NCBI GenBank assembly: GCA_947589635.1
Contig: CANQCC010000021.1
Location: 1 to 15,065, forward strand
DNA length: 15,065 bases
Reading direction: 5' to 3'
Origin: an uncultured Clostridia bacterium
GTDB lineage: Bacteria > Bacillota > Clostridia > Christensenellales > CAG-917
The translations under genes were made by a program, and so were the position numbers. The notes below the pieces were generated by a model. The model did not search any database, was not told the DNA's origin, and saw nothing but the letters and a program-made list of their open reading frames with translations. Shown in pieces: positions 6,429-13,447 of this stretch (the first letter of the stretch is position 1; every line of letters starts with the position of its first letter).

Positions 6429-9032
6429 TTATTTGCCATAGTAGGCGTTAAGATACATCTGCTTTATCTCGCTCATAAGCGGATAGCGAGGATTGGCGCC
6501 CGTGCATTGGTCGTCAAAGGCTTGCTCCACCATCGCGTCAAGCGTGTCGAGGAAGTATTTCTCGTCTACGCCGTAGTCCTTGATGGTCGGCTTGATACCC
6601 ACTTTCGCCTTAAGCTGGTCTATCGCCTTGATGAGGTTTTCAAGCTTCTCGCCGTCGTTCTTGCCCTTTATGCCAAGATAATCGGCAACTTCGGCATACC
6701 TTGCAAGCGTGTGCGGATGGTCGTATTGCGGGAAAGTACCCATCTTGGGAGGACACTCCGCCGCGTTGAAACGCAACACTTCGTCGATCATAAGCGCGTT
6801 GGCTACGCCGTGCGGCAAATGATGGAATGCGCCAAGTTTGTGCGCCATGGAGTGGCATACTCCAAGGAATGCGTTTGCAAACGCCATGCCCGCCATAGTC
6901 GCCGCATGTCCCATCTTCTCGCGCGCTATCGCGTCGTTGGGGCCGTTGTCGTACGCCGCGGGCAGATATTCGAATATCATCTTGAGAGCGCGCAGCGCAA
7001 GACCGTCCGTAAAGTCGGTCGCCATCATGGACGCGTACGCCTCAAGCGCGTGCGTCACCGCGTCAATGCCGCTTGCCGCCGTAAGTCCCTTGGGCGCGTT
7101 CATCATCATGTCCGCGTCGACTATCGCGATGTTGGGAAGCAGTTCATAGTCCGCAAGAGGATACTTCACGCCCGTCTTCTCGTCCGTGATGACCGCAAAC
7201 GGAGTCACCTCGCTGCCCGTGCCCGCGGAGGTCGGAATTGCAATAAACGTCGCCTTTTCGCCCATCTTCGGGAAGGTGTATACCCTCTTCCTTATGTCCA
7301 TAAAGCGCATCGCCATGTCAAGGAAGTCCACCTCGGGATGTTCGTACATGACCCACATGATCTTGCCTGCGTCCATAGCGCTGCCGCCGCCGATTGCGAT
7401 TATCGTGTCGGGACCGAACGCGCGCATTGCCGCCGTGCCTTCCTTAGCGCACGCAAGCGTCGGATCGGGAGCTACGTTGAAGAATGTCGTGTGCGTGATG
7501 CCAAGCTCGTCCAGCTTGTCCGTGATGGGCTTGGTGTAGCCGTTTTGATACAGGAAGCTGTCCGTGACGATAAACGCCTTCTTCTTGCCGTAGACCGCGC
7601 CAAGCTCGTTAAGCGCAACAGGCAGGCATCCCTTTTTGAAATATACCTTTTGAGGTGCTCTGAACCACAACATGTTCTCTCTCCTTTCCGCAACCGTTTT
7701 GATGTTGATAAGGTGCTTTACGCCGACGTTTTCGCTTACGCTGTTGCCGCCCCAGCTTCCGCAGCCGAGAGTCAGCGACGGAGCAAGCGCAAAGTTGTAT
7801 ATGTCGCCTATGCCGCCCTGCGAAGACGGCGTGTTGATAAGCATGCGGCAGGTCTTCATCGCCGCTTCCCACTTTTGCACCTTCTCCTTTTGAGTCAGCG
7901 TGTTGATGTAAAGCGAGGACGTGTGCCCAAGGCCGCCGTCGTCGATAAGTTTGCCCGCCTTCTGAAGCGCCTCGTCAAAGTCCGCCGCCTTGTACATCGC
8001 AAGCACGGGAGAGAGCTTTTCATGCGCGAATTCCTCGCTTAGCTCCACACTTTCAACCTCGCCGATAAGCACCTTGCTGCCCTCGGGAGCCTCGAAACCG
8101 CTGAGCCTCGCGATCGTGCACGCGGATTGTCCGACTATCTTCGCGTTGAGCGCGCCGTTGATGATGATGGTCTTTCTGACCTTGTCCGTCTCCTCGGGAG
8201 TGAGGAAGTATGCCCCGCGCGCCTTAAGTTCCTTCTTGAATGCCTCGTAAACGCCCTTAAGCACTATCACGGACTGCTCGCTTGCGCAGATCATGCCGTT
8301 GTCAAACGTCTTGGAGTGCAATATCGACGACGCCGCAAGCACTATGTCCGCAGACTCGTCGATTATCGCGGGTGTGTTGCCCGCGCCGACGCCCACTGCC
8401 GGCTTGCCGCTTGAATATGCGCTTCTCACCATGCCCGGGCCGCCCGTCGCAAGCGTCAGATCAGCCTCGCGCATCAAAAGCGCGGAAAGAGGAACGGTAG
8501 GCTCGTCAACCCACGCGATTATGCCCTCGGGAGCGCCCGCCTTGACAGCCGCTTCAAGAACTATCCTCGCCGCCTCGATCGTGCTCTTCTTCGCGCGCGG
8601 ATGGGGCGAGAACACTATGCCGTTGCGGGTCTTCAGCGCAAGCAGCGCCTTAAAGATCGCGGTCGAAGTCGGGTTTGTCGTCGGAACTACCGCCGCAAGC
8701 ACGCCCACAGGCTCCGCTATCTTGGTGATGCCGTACGCCGTGTCGCGCTCGATCACGCCGCAGGTCTTGGTGTTGCGATAGGCGTTGTAGATATATTCGG
8801 ACGCATAATGGTTTTTGATGACCTTGTCCTCCACAATGCCCATGCCCGTCTCCTCTACCGCCATCTTCGCAAGAGGTATCCTCTGCTTGTTGGCAGCCAT
8901 CGCCGCCTCGAAGAAGATCTTGTCCACCTGCTCCTGCGTGTAGGTCGCGTAGACGCGCTGCGCCGCCCTCACGCGCTGTAACAAGCGCTTGAGAGAGTCT
9001 TCGCTGTTGATGATCTCAACGTTGTTTTCCAT
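6429..9032 (-). CDS. adhE: Bifunctional acetaldehyde-CoA/alcohol dehydrogenase
   Basis: 867 residues, close to the usual length of about 870-890. It reduces acetyl-CoA to acetaldehyde and then ethanol with two NADH, the main redox-balancing step of mixed-acid or ethanol fermentation, in the cytosol, normally as long helical spirosomes. The N-terminal aldehyde dehydrogenase half holds VVPTTNPTSTAIFKALLALK (115-134) and the catalytic Cys249 in FDNGMICASEQ, matching E. coli Cys246. The C-terminal iron-dependent alcohol dehydrogenase half has GGGSAMDAGK (548-557) for NAD and the expected iron ligands Asp657, His661, His727 and His741. The ATG at 9032 has GGGAG eight bases upstream. Its own promoter lies at 9090-9118, and it is followed by the kinase gene. 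All key residues appear intact. Confidence 0.97.
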   Translation of the reverse strand: MENNVEIINSEDSLKRLLQRVRAAQRVYATYTQEQVDKIFFEAAMAANKQRIPLAKMAVEETGMGIVEDKVIKNHYASEYIYNAYRNTKTCGVIERDTAYGITKIAEPVGVLAAVVPTTNPTSTAIFKALLALKTRNGIVFSPHPRAKKSTIEAARIVLEAAVKAGAPEGIIAWVDEPTVPLSALLMREADLTLATGGPGMVRSAYSSGKPAVGVGAGNTPAIIDESADIVLAASSILHSKTFDNGMICASEQSVIVLKGVYEAFKKELKARGAYFLTPEETDKVRKTIIINGALNAKIVGQSACTIARLSGFEAPEGSKVLIGEVESVELSEEFAHEKLSPVLAMYKAADFDEALQKAGKLIDDGGLGHTSSLYINTLTQKEKVQKWEAAMKTCRMLINTPSSQGGIGDIYNFALAPSLTLGCGSWGGNSVSENVGVKHLINIKTVAERRENMLWFRAPQKVYFKKGCLPVALNELGAVYGKKKAFIVTDSFLYQNGYTKPITDKLDELGITHTTFFNVAPDPTLACAKEGTAAMRAFGPDTIIAIGGGSAMDAGKIMWVMYEHPEVDFLDMAMRFMDIRKRVYTFPKMGEKATFIAIPTSAGTGSEVTPFAVITDEKTGVKYPLADYELLPNIAIVDADMMMNAPKGLTAASGIDAVTHALEAYASMMATDFTDGLALRALKMIFEYLPAAYDNGPNDAIAREKMGHAATMAGMAFANAFLGVCHSMAHKLGAFHHLPHGVANALMIDEVLRFNAAECPPKMGTFPQYDHPHTLARYAEVADYLGIKGKNDGEKLENLIKAIDQLKAKVGIKPTIKDYGVDEKYFLDTLDAMVEQAFDDQCTGANPRYPLMSEIKQMYLNAYYGK

Positions 9033-9066
9033 AATTCATTCTCCCATAATATTTCGTTATATTTTT

Positions 9067-9087
9067 ATTGATAAAAATATATTGATA
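9067..9087. repeat. Direct repeat ATTGATA in the adhE leader
   Basis: ATTGATA occurs at 9067-9073 and 9081-9087, a spacing of 14 bases. The second copy is directly next to the -10 element and the first lies just downstream of the expected transcription start. It is a candidate repressor site. It does not fit the usual Rex operator (TTGTTAA-N4-TTAACAA), so the regulator is not identified. Confidence 0.3.
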
Positions 9088-9089
9088 AC

Positions 9090-9118
9090 ATTTTATCTAA
9101 TTCTATCCCATTTGTCAA
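9090..9118 (-). promoter_or_regulatory. adhE promoter
   Basis: On the minus strand TTGACA (9118-9113) is followed by exactly 17 bases and TAAAAT (9095-9090). Transcription should begin near 9083, leaving a leader of about 50 nt before the ATG at 9032. Confidence 0.75.
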
Positions 9119-9160
9119 CACAATTTATACAAGTGAAATAAATTATATATATTTATATAT

Positions 9161-9287
9161 CCATATAGGTCCTCATAGGTCTTCCGGCGCGCCCGTCCGC
9201 ACGGATTTGCGACTGTCCGCACGGATTTGCGAGTTTCTATATCCATAAGATATGTTTTCGCATGCCCATAAGATTTGCGGCTTATGG
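9161..9287. repeat. Cluster of short doublet repeats between the M28 gene and adhE
   Basis: Three kinds of doublet lie close together. ATAGGTC occurs at 9165-9171 and 9175-9181. GTCCGCACGGATTTGCGA occurs identically at 9195-9212 and 9215-9232 with a 20 nt period. CCATAAGAT occurs near 9243 and 9266. The second CCATAAG also forms a 7 bp hairpin with CTTATGG (9281-9287). I see no gene here. Confidence 0.55.
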
Positions 9288-9333
9288 CAGATATTCCCTC
9301 GCTTGTCCTCGCTTTAAGCCCGAAGCCTGCGCC

Positions 9334-9367
9334 CAATAAAAGAAAAAGAAATGCGAAAAACATTTCT
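9334..9367 (-). terminator. Terminator of the marR-M28 transcript
   Basis: On the minus strand AGAAATG (9367-9361) and CATTTCT (9353-9347) form a 7 bp stem with a 7 nt loop, followed by the T-rich tail TTTTCTTTTATTG (9346-9334). It begins six bases after the M28 stop. The stem is AT-rich, but position and tail are right for a terminator. Confidence 0.65.
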
Positions 9368-9373
9368 GATTCT

Positions 9374-10726
9374 TCATTCGGATACATCCTCTCCTTTCTC
9401 TACGCCCGATTCGTCGGAGGAGACTTCATGCGCGTCTTCCCTGCCCTCGGGCGCGGAGCCGTTTTTAGGAGCGACATCCGAATCGCCGTCCGGCGCGGGA
9501 GCGGAAACAAATTCAAAATTAACTTCGCCGCTGAAGTTTTCGATCATCTTCATGACGAGGGTATATCCTCCCGCAAGGCAGTCCTCGGACAGGTTGTCGT
9601 ATGTGTCGTAGCGCGTGCGATAATAGTCGGGCAATTTGTCGCTTATCGCGTTTATGCCCACGCTCTTAAGCCCTCTTGCGGACAGTACGCCGCTGTCGGT
9701 GTTGGCAAACAGCGCCATGCGAGACCTGACGTTCAGCCCAGCGTCGCGCGCCGAAGCCTTTACAAGCTCGTACGCCTGCTTGTCGCAGCCCACAAAGCCG
9801 TTGGCCTCGCGCCTGTTGACGGTCATGCATTCCTTTTCGCGCAGGATGTTCAGCACGACAAAAGTCGTCTCGTCGCCAAACTCCTTCGCGTGCGCGTCCG
9901 CAAACGCCATAGCGCCTCTGAAGCCTACCGCCTCGCTGCCCGTCAGCAATACGCCGACCTCGGTGTTTTCAAGCGGGATGTCCTTAAGGCTTTCAAACGC
10001 CTCCACCGCGGTCATGCAGCCGCTAAGCCCGTCGTTAGCGCCGTCGATCACTCGTTTGTTGTCCACAAAGAAGTAGGTCGCTATCCATGGCATGCAGAAG
10101 ATTATCCCGACGAGCCCCGCATACAGCATGGGACCGCTCGCGATGCCCGCGCCTATCCCGCCTACTAGGACCCAGCGCGCTATTATCAGCGCAAGCAGAT
10201 AAAACCCGCCGATCACATTGAGCGCGCGTTGAGCTATGAACAGCGCGCCGCCGAAGACGTGCTTGGTGTGCCACTCGTTGCCCGCGTCATAGTGCCCCAC
10301 AAGGATTATGCGGCGCTTGACTTCGCCCTCGCAATGCTTGACGGCATAGACGTTTGAGGACGTCTTCCTCTTGCAAAGCGGGTCGTACATGCGCTGAAAT
10401 ACCACATATTCCGAAAAATATGGGACGATTGCCAAAATAAGCAGCAATAACGATACTAAAGTCGCAAAGAAATACGCCGCAAAGGACAAAAGCAAGCAGG
10501 TTATGCAAAACGCGCTCCAGCCGAAATAAGCGCGCGGACATACGCCAAATTGCTCCACCCGCACGTCGGAAGCGGACGCCTCCAGCTTGCTGGCAAGATA
10601 TTGCGCCGCGTCCTTCTCCCCTTCGGAGCCCGAAAAGCGCTTGTCGATATGCTTGCAGATATGTTTGATCTCGCTCGCGACGTTTGCCGCAGCCTTCGAG
10701 GCGTCAAGCGAATATTTTTCCCCCAT
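9374..10726 (-). CDS. M28-type membrane peptidase homologue lacking several metal ligands
   Basis: 450 residues. The M28 metallopeptidase fold is recognisable from GHYDA (His145), GANDGLSG (Asp232), TGSEAVGFRG (Glu265) and a final YRTRYDT block at 369-375. Four hydrophobic helices are inserted, two at about 66-104 and two at about 168-220, so the protein is membrane-embedded. By motif alignment with M28 enzymes such as Vibrio aminopeptidase, His145, the bridging Asp232 and the general base Glu265 remain. However, the second Glu of the EE pair is Ala266, the Asp ligand position is Asn293, and the His of YHTxxDT is Arg370. It may therefore be inactive or bind a different metal set. Residues 410-450 form a Glu/Asp/Ser-rich, probably disordered tail. 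It starts six bases after the marR stop, with AGGGGG at the end of marR as ribosome binding site, so it is probably co-transcribed with marR. Confidence 0.8.
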   Translation of the reverse strand: MGEKYSLDASKAAANVASEIKHICKHIDKRFSGSEGEKDAAQYLASKLEASASDVRVEQFGVCPRAYFGWSAFCITCLLLSFAAYFFATLVSLLLLILAIVPYFSEYVVFQRMYDPLCKRKTSSNVYAVKHCEGEVKRRIILVGHYDAGNEWHTKHVFGGALFIAQRALNVIGGFYLLALIIARWVLVGGIGAGIASGPMLYAGLVGIIFCMPWIATYFFVDNKRVIDGANDGLSGCMTAVEAFESLKDIPLENTEVGVLLTGSEAVGFRGAMAFADAHAKEFGDETTFVVLNILREKECMTVNRREANGFVGCDKQAYELVKASARDAGLNVRSRMALFANTDSGVLSARGLKSVGINAISDKLPDYYRTRYDTYDNLSEDCLAGGYTLVMKMIENFSGEVNFEFVSAPAPDGDSDVAPKNGSAPEGREDAHEVSSDESGVEKGEDVSE

Positions 10727-10732
10727 AGGACG

Positions 10733-11179
10733 TCATCCCCCTATATTCAGGTTTGCCATGATTATCTTCAGCATCATCCTGAGCACGTTGCGTTTGTCCT
10801 CGTCGAGATTTTGTATTGCCTTTTCATAGAAGTGCCTGTTGGCTTCGGCGATGATGTCCGCGATCTCACGCCCGCTTTCGGTCAGCGAGAGGTCCTGCTC
10901 GCGCTTGTCCACGGTGGAGATGGACGTCACAATATAGCCCTTCTCCTTAAGCAGCTTCACGCTGCGAGACAACAGCGCCTTTGAAACGTCGTGATCCGCC
11001 GCGATCTGACTTGCGGTGGTCACGGAATCAAGCGAACTGAGCACTACGATCTCGTTTGGAGACAGATCGTAGCCCTCAAGCGCCTTGAGTTGAAAATCCC
11101 TGTAGGCACGGCTTATTTTTCTGAATGCCGCGAGATAGAATGACACTATGCCCAGATCCTTATCCGAAATATCCTTCAT
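10733..11179 (-). CDS. MarR-family transcriptional regulator
   Basis: 148 residues, the normal MarR length. Residues 41-105 form the winged helix-turn-helix: SPNEIVVLSSL, then recognition region DVSKALLSRSVKLLKEKGYI (65-84), then the wing TVDKREQDLSLTESG with the conserved Asp91/Arg93 and LTESG. N- and C-terminal helices would form the dimer interface. The ATG at 11179 has AAGGAG ten bases upstream. MarR proteins are dimeric, usually repressing, and often sense small aromatic or lipophilic molecules and control a neighbouring transporter or enzyme. Here the neighbours are a sugar-type symporter upstream and the M28 membrane protein directly downstream, so autoregulation and control of these is a reasonable inference. 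The ligand cannot be told. I found no convincing -10/-35 pair in front of it. Confidence 0.92.
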   Translation of the reverse strand: MKDISDKDLGIVSFYLAAFRKISRAYRDFQLKALEGYDLSPNEIVVLSSLDSVTTASQIAADHDVSKALLSRSVKLLKEKGYIVTSISTVDKREQDLSLTESGREIADIIAEANRHFYEKAIQNLDEDKRNVLRMMLKIIMANLNIGG

Positions 11180-11265
11180 TTTGCATCGGCTCCTTATATT
11201 ATTTCACCCATGTTGCAAAAAGATATCTGTGCGCCCGAATAAAATGTCATGTCCCGGTATCTATA

Positions 11266-11279
11266 TGCAATCTAATGCA
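11266..11279. promoter_or_regulatory. Imperfect palindrome upstream of marR
   Basis: TGCAATCTAATGCA pairs at five of seven positions per half. It lies about 90 bases before the marR start and about 45 bases after the transporter stop. It is of MarR-operator size, but no operator consensus is matched, so this is only a candidate. Confidence 0.22.
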
Positions 11280-11291
11280 CGCATATGCGCT

Positions 11292-11312
11292 GCCCCGCCT
11301 CGAGGGCGGGGC
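11292..11312 (-). terminator. Hairpin after the transporter gene
   Basis: A perfect 8 bp GC stem GCCCCGCC / GGCGGGGC with a 5 nt loop starts ten bases after the transporter stop. In the minus direction it is followed by AGCGCATATGCG rather than a T run, so termination may be partial and some read-through into marR is possible. The T-rich flank lies on the plus-strand side, where there is no gene. Confidence 0.5.
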
Positions 11313-11322
11313 TTAATTCTTT

Positions 11323-12090
11323 TTACTCGTCCTCGCCCGAAGTCTCATCTTCGGCAGCGGTTTCTTTGTCTTCTTCCGATGTAGTTTCTTCCGCTACGTC
11401 TTCGGGCATAGTTTCTTCTACGTCTTCGGACGCGGTTTCTTCTTCCGCTTCGGTTTCCGCGATATTGCCCTCTTCATCCGAGGTATCGGGCGGAGCCTCT
11501 TCTTCCTCGCGCTCCTGCGCCTCGCAAAGCGGCACGACGTCGCCCGCTTCGTTTGGCAACATAACTTTGGGAGCATATCCCTCTTCTGCCGCGGACTCGG
11601 CGTCCTCGACGATTTCGCCGTTTGCCAGCGCCTTCTTGCGCTTGATGGCCTCGACAGCCGCCTGTTGTTCCTTCTCGTTGAACTTGTAGAAGAACAGCGG
11701 AATGACCGTCAGGAAGAAACTTATCGTCGCGACAAGCATGAGGATTATCCACATCGTATCCTTATTCGCCGCGCTCATCTGAGACGGGTCGTTTGCCTTG
11801 ACGTCCGCAAGATAGTACGCAAGCACGCCGACAAATGCGCCGACCGCCATACCTATCTTGTTGATGAGCGTCTGCATAGCAAAGCAGATGCCCTCGGCGC
11901 GCTCGCCCGTCTCAAGTTCAAGATACTCGACCGTGTCGCCTATCATCGCGTAGGTTATGATGTTTCCAAAGCCCGTGGGCACGCCGGCGATGACAAGCGC
12001 GACGATAAGACACGCGAGAGTCGCGGCGCTTGTATACTTGCCCTGATCGCCGCACATATACGGCACGAGGAAAGCGATAAGCATTGCCAC
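11323..12090 (-). CDS. GPH-family sugar:cation symporter, C-terminal part after frameshift
   Basis: This frame continues the transporter started at 13139, one frame over; the GTG at 12090 is only the first possible start within it. It carries the last transmembrane helices and the conserved GPH region YAMIGDTVEYLELETGERAE followed by GICFAMQTLINKIGMAVG. After the last helix (about WIILMLVATISFFLTVIPLFF) comes a cytosolic KEQQAAVEAIKRKK stretch and then a tail of roughly 65 residues made largely of Glu, Asp, Ser, Thr and Ala. MelB-type transporters normally lack such an acidic tail. The tail is encoded by imperfect DNA repeats rich in TTCTTC and TCTTCGG, about 26-27 nt apart. Alone, this part would not make a transporter. 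Confidence 0.8.
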   Translation of the reverse strand: MAMLIAFLVPYMCGDQGKYTSAATLACLIVALVIAGVPTGFGNIITYAMIGDTVEYLELETGERAEGICFAMQTLINKIGMAVGAFVGVLAYYLADVKANDPSQMSAANKDTMWIILMLVATISFFLTVIPLFFYKFNEKEQQAAVEAIKRKKALANGEIVEDAESAAEEGYAPKVMLPNEAGDVVPLCEAQEREEEEAPPDTSDEEGNIAETEAEEETASEDVEETMPEDVAEETTSEEDKETAAEDETSGEDE

Positions 12091-13139
12091 GCCGCCACGA
12101 GCACGGACGCGATAAGTCCGCCGGGCACGATAGCCATAGTAAACACCGTGTAAAGCGCCTCGCCCCTGAACTCGAACACGCCGGGAATTATCGTAAAGCC
12201 GACGTCCGCCATGACGTATTTTGCAAAGTACAGGCCGCCCGTATAGGTGAACAGCATCCTCGCGGCGCCGCCTATGCCCGAAAGCACTATCAGCATGAGG
12301 GGCTTGTTCTTGAACAGAAGTTGAAGGTTGTGTTTCAAAGACGGAGGCGCTTCCAGACTCTGGTTACGTTCTCTCGTGTTCTTAAATCCGACGAAGAACA
12401 GCGGGAGAGCTATCACACAGCACACTACCGCCGCCACAAAATAGATGTATCTGAGTTTATCGGAAGTCGCATGAGGTGATAAGCCTTGTGTGAGGTTGGA
12501 TGTGACCATAGGAACGATTATCGTCACAAGACCTGCGCCAAGCGTGCAGAACAGACGCGCTATGGTAAGCATATTGCCGCGGCGATAAGTGTCGTTTGAC
12601 ATTGCCGTGGACAAGCCCCAATACGGGACGTCCGCTACTGTGTACACCATGCCCCAGATGAGATAAACTATCGTTACCGCCGCAAATCCGCCCGCATTGT
12701 TTGGATACCACGGCAGGAAGCACAAGATAGTCATCAGCATGATGGGTATCGCCATCCACTTGAGATAAGGACGGCACTTGCCCCACCTTGTGCGAGTACG
12801 GTCGACGATCGAGCCCATGATCGGGTCGTTCGCCGCGTCATAGATGCGCGCAAACAGCATAAGCAGCGCAACAGAAAGCGCACTGAAGCCGATGGCGTCC
12901 GTCATAAATACCGTCAGATATGAACCGACAATGGTGCATATCAGGTTTTGTCCGAAGCCGCAAATTGAAAAACTCAATCCCTCTTTGGGCTGCATCTCGC
13001 CGTCTCCCGGGGTGGACCCGAACAGCTTGTGCAAAAATCCCCTCTTGGGAGCGGCGACCGCCGTACCGTCTGCAGCGACGGCGACCTCGGGAGCCTGAAC
13101 TTCGGCGGCCTCGGTTTGGTTGTTGATTTCTTCGCTCAT
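11955..13139 (-). CDS. GPH-family (MelB-like) sugar:cation symporter, N-terminal part, frameshifted
   Basis: The transporter reads in frame for about 347 residues, after which the frame yields an unrelated tail ending at 11955. A cytosolic lead of about 55 residues precedes the first helix. ARIYDAANDPIMG followed by SIVDRTRTRWGKCRPYLKW (98-128) is the GPH signature. Asp101 and Asp105 correspond to the MelB cation-site residues Asp55 and Asp59, so Na+ or H+ coupling is likely; the sugar is unknown. ATG 13139 is chosen because AGGGAG lies five bases upstream, while an in-frame ATG at 13160 falls inside a palindrome and lacks such a site. Adding one base near 12090-12099 (for example a third G in GGCGGCG) joins the two frames into a 605-residue protein. 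This is either a genuine null mutation or a sequencing error. Confidence 0.8.
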   Translation of the reverse strand: MSEEINNQTEAAEVQAPEVAVAADGTAVAAPKRGFLHKLFGSTPGDGEMQPKEGLSFSICGFGQNLICTIVGSYLTVFMTDAIGFSALSVALLMLFARIYDAANDPIMGSIVDRTRTRWGKCRPYLKWMAIPIMLMTILCFLPWYPNNAGGFAAVTIVYLIWGMVYTVADVPYWGLSTAMSNDTYRRGNMLTIARLFCTLGAGLVTIIVPMVTSNLTQGLSPHATSDKLRYIYFVAAVVCCVIALPLFFVGFKNTRERNQSLEAPPSLKHNLQLLFKNKPLMLIVLSGIGGAARMLFTYTGGLYFAKYVMADVGFTIIPGVFEFRGEALYTVFTMAIVPGGLIASVLVAAWQCLSLSSCRICAAIRASIQAPRLSRVLSSRLSSPACPRALETS

Positions 13140-13152
13140 AAAATCTCCCTTC

Positions 13153-13170
13153 GTTCGCATAAGCGCGAAC
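13153..13170. promoter_or_regulatory. Inverted repeat in the transporter leader, candidate operator
   Basis: GTTCGC-ATAAGC-GCGAAC has perfect 6 bp arms around a 6 bp centre. It lies just downstream of the transporter -10, at about +8 to +25, and 14 bases before the start codon. It could be a repressor operator or an RNA hairpin near the ribosome binding site. Confidence 0.45.
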
Positions 13171-13184
13171 TACATACTGAAAAT

Positions 13185-13213
13185 ATTTTAACAGTAAACG
13201 GCGCAACTTTCAA
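13185..13213 (-). promoter_or_regulatory. Transporter promoter
   Basis: On the minus strand TTGAAA (13213-13208) is followed by 17 bases and TAAAAT (13190-13185). Transcription should start near 13178, about 39 nt before the ATG at 13139. Confidence 0.7.
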
Positions 13214-13220
13214 TACCTAA

Positions 13221-13238
13221 TATTAAAATATTTTAATA
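13221..13238. promoter_or_regulatory. Perfect 18 bp palindrome upstream of the transporter promoter
   Basis: TATTAAAATATTTTAATA is its own reverse complement and lies eight bases upstream of the -35. It may be an activator or repressor site or an UP-like element. AT-rich DNA makes chance palindromes more likely, which lowers confidence. Confidence 0.35.
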
Positions 13239-13299
13239 AAATTGAGATAATACAAAAAACTCTTCCAAATCGGCCGTCAAATCAACATTAAAACTATAC

Positions 13300-13362
13300 A
13301 AAAAAATAAAAGAGCCCGCATTTTGCCCTTTGTCCATACCGCATAGGTCGCGGCAACTCTTT
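13300..13362 (-). terminator. Probable terminator of the tyrS-yigZ-recX transcript
   Basis: On the minus strand AAAGAG-TTG-CCGC (13362-13350) pairs with GCGG-G-CTCTTT (13319-13309) around a loop of about 30 nt, followed by TATTTTTTT (13308-13300). The outer 6 bp and inner 4 bp stems and the T run fit a terminator; the long loop is unusual. It begins about 85 nt after the recX stop. Confidence 0.45.
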
Positions 13363-13447
13363 GCAAGCGCTATGTCAAATCCTTATGCGGAGACCATAAA
13401 TTTGCAGCCTTGACGGCATAAAGTTTGCAAAATAAATTCCGAAGCGG

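Noticed and set aside
6381..8042. Plus-strand open frame of 553 codons opposite adhE
   Set aside because: It lies on the other strand of the well-conserved adhE and kinase genes, its peptide is rich in Arg/His/Val as expected of an antisense shadow of GC-rich codons, and no domain is recognisable.
9060..9095. Rex operator in the adhE promoter
   Set aside because: The sequence contains ATTGATA direct repeats but no TTGTTAA-N4-TTAACAA inverted repeat.
9115..9387. Minus-strand 90-codon frame after the M28 gene
   Set aside because: It begins inside the M28 gene, runs through the terminator hairpin at 9334-9367 and the repeat cluster, and ends across the adhE -35. The start-proximal GGAG is probably chance.
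11180..11290. A promoter for marR
   Set aside because: Several AT-rich hexamers occur, but none has a matching -35 at 16-18 bases. I could not support a specific site.
12088..12102. Programmed ribosomal frameshift in the transporter
   Set aside because: There is no X-XXY-YYZ slippery heptamer or evident downstream pseudoknot, and GPH transporters are not known to use frameshifting. A mutation or sequencing error is simpler.
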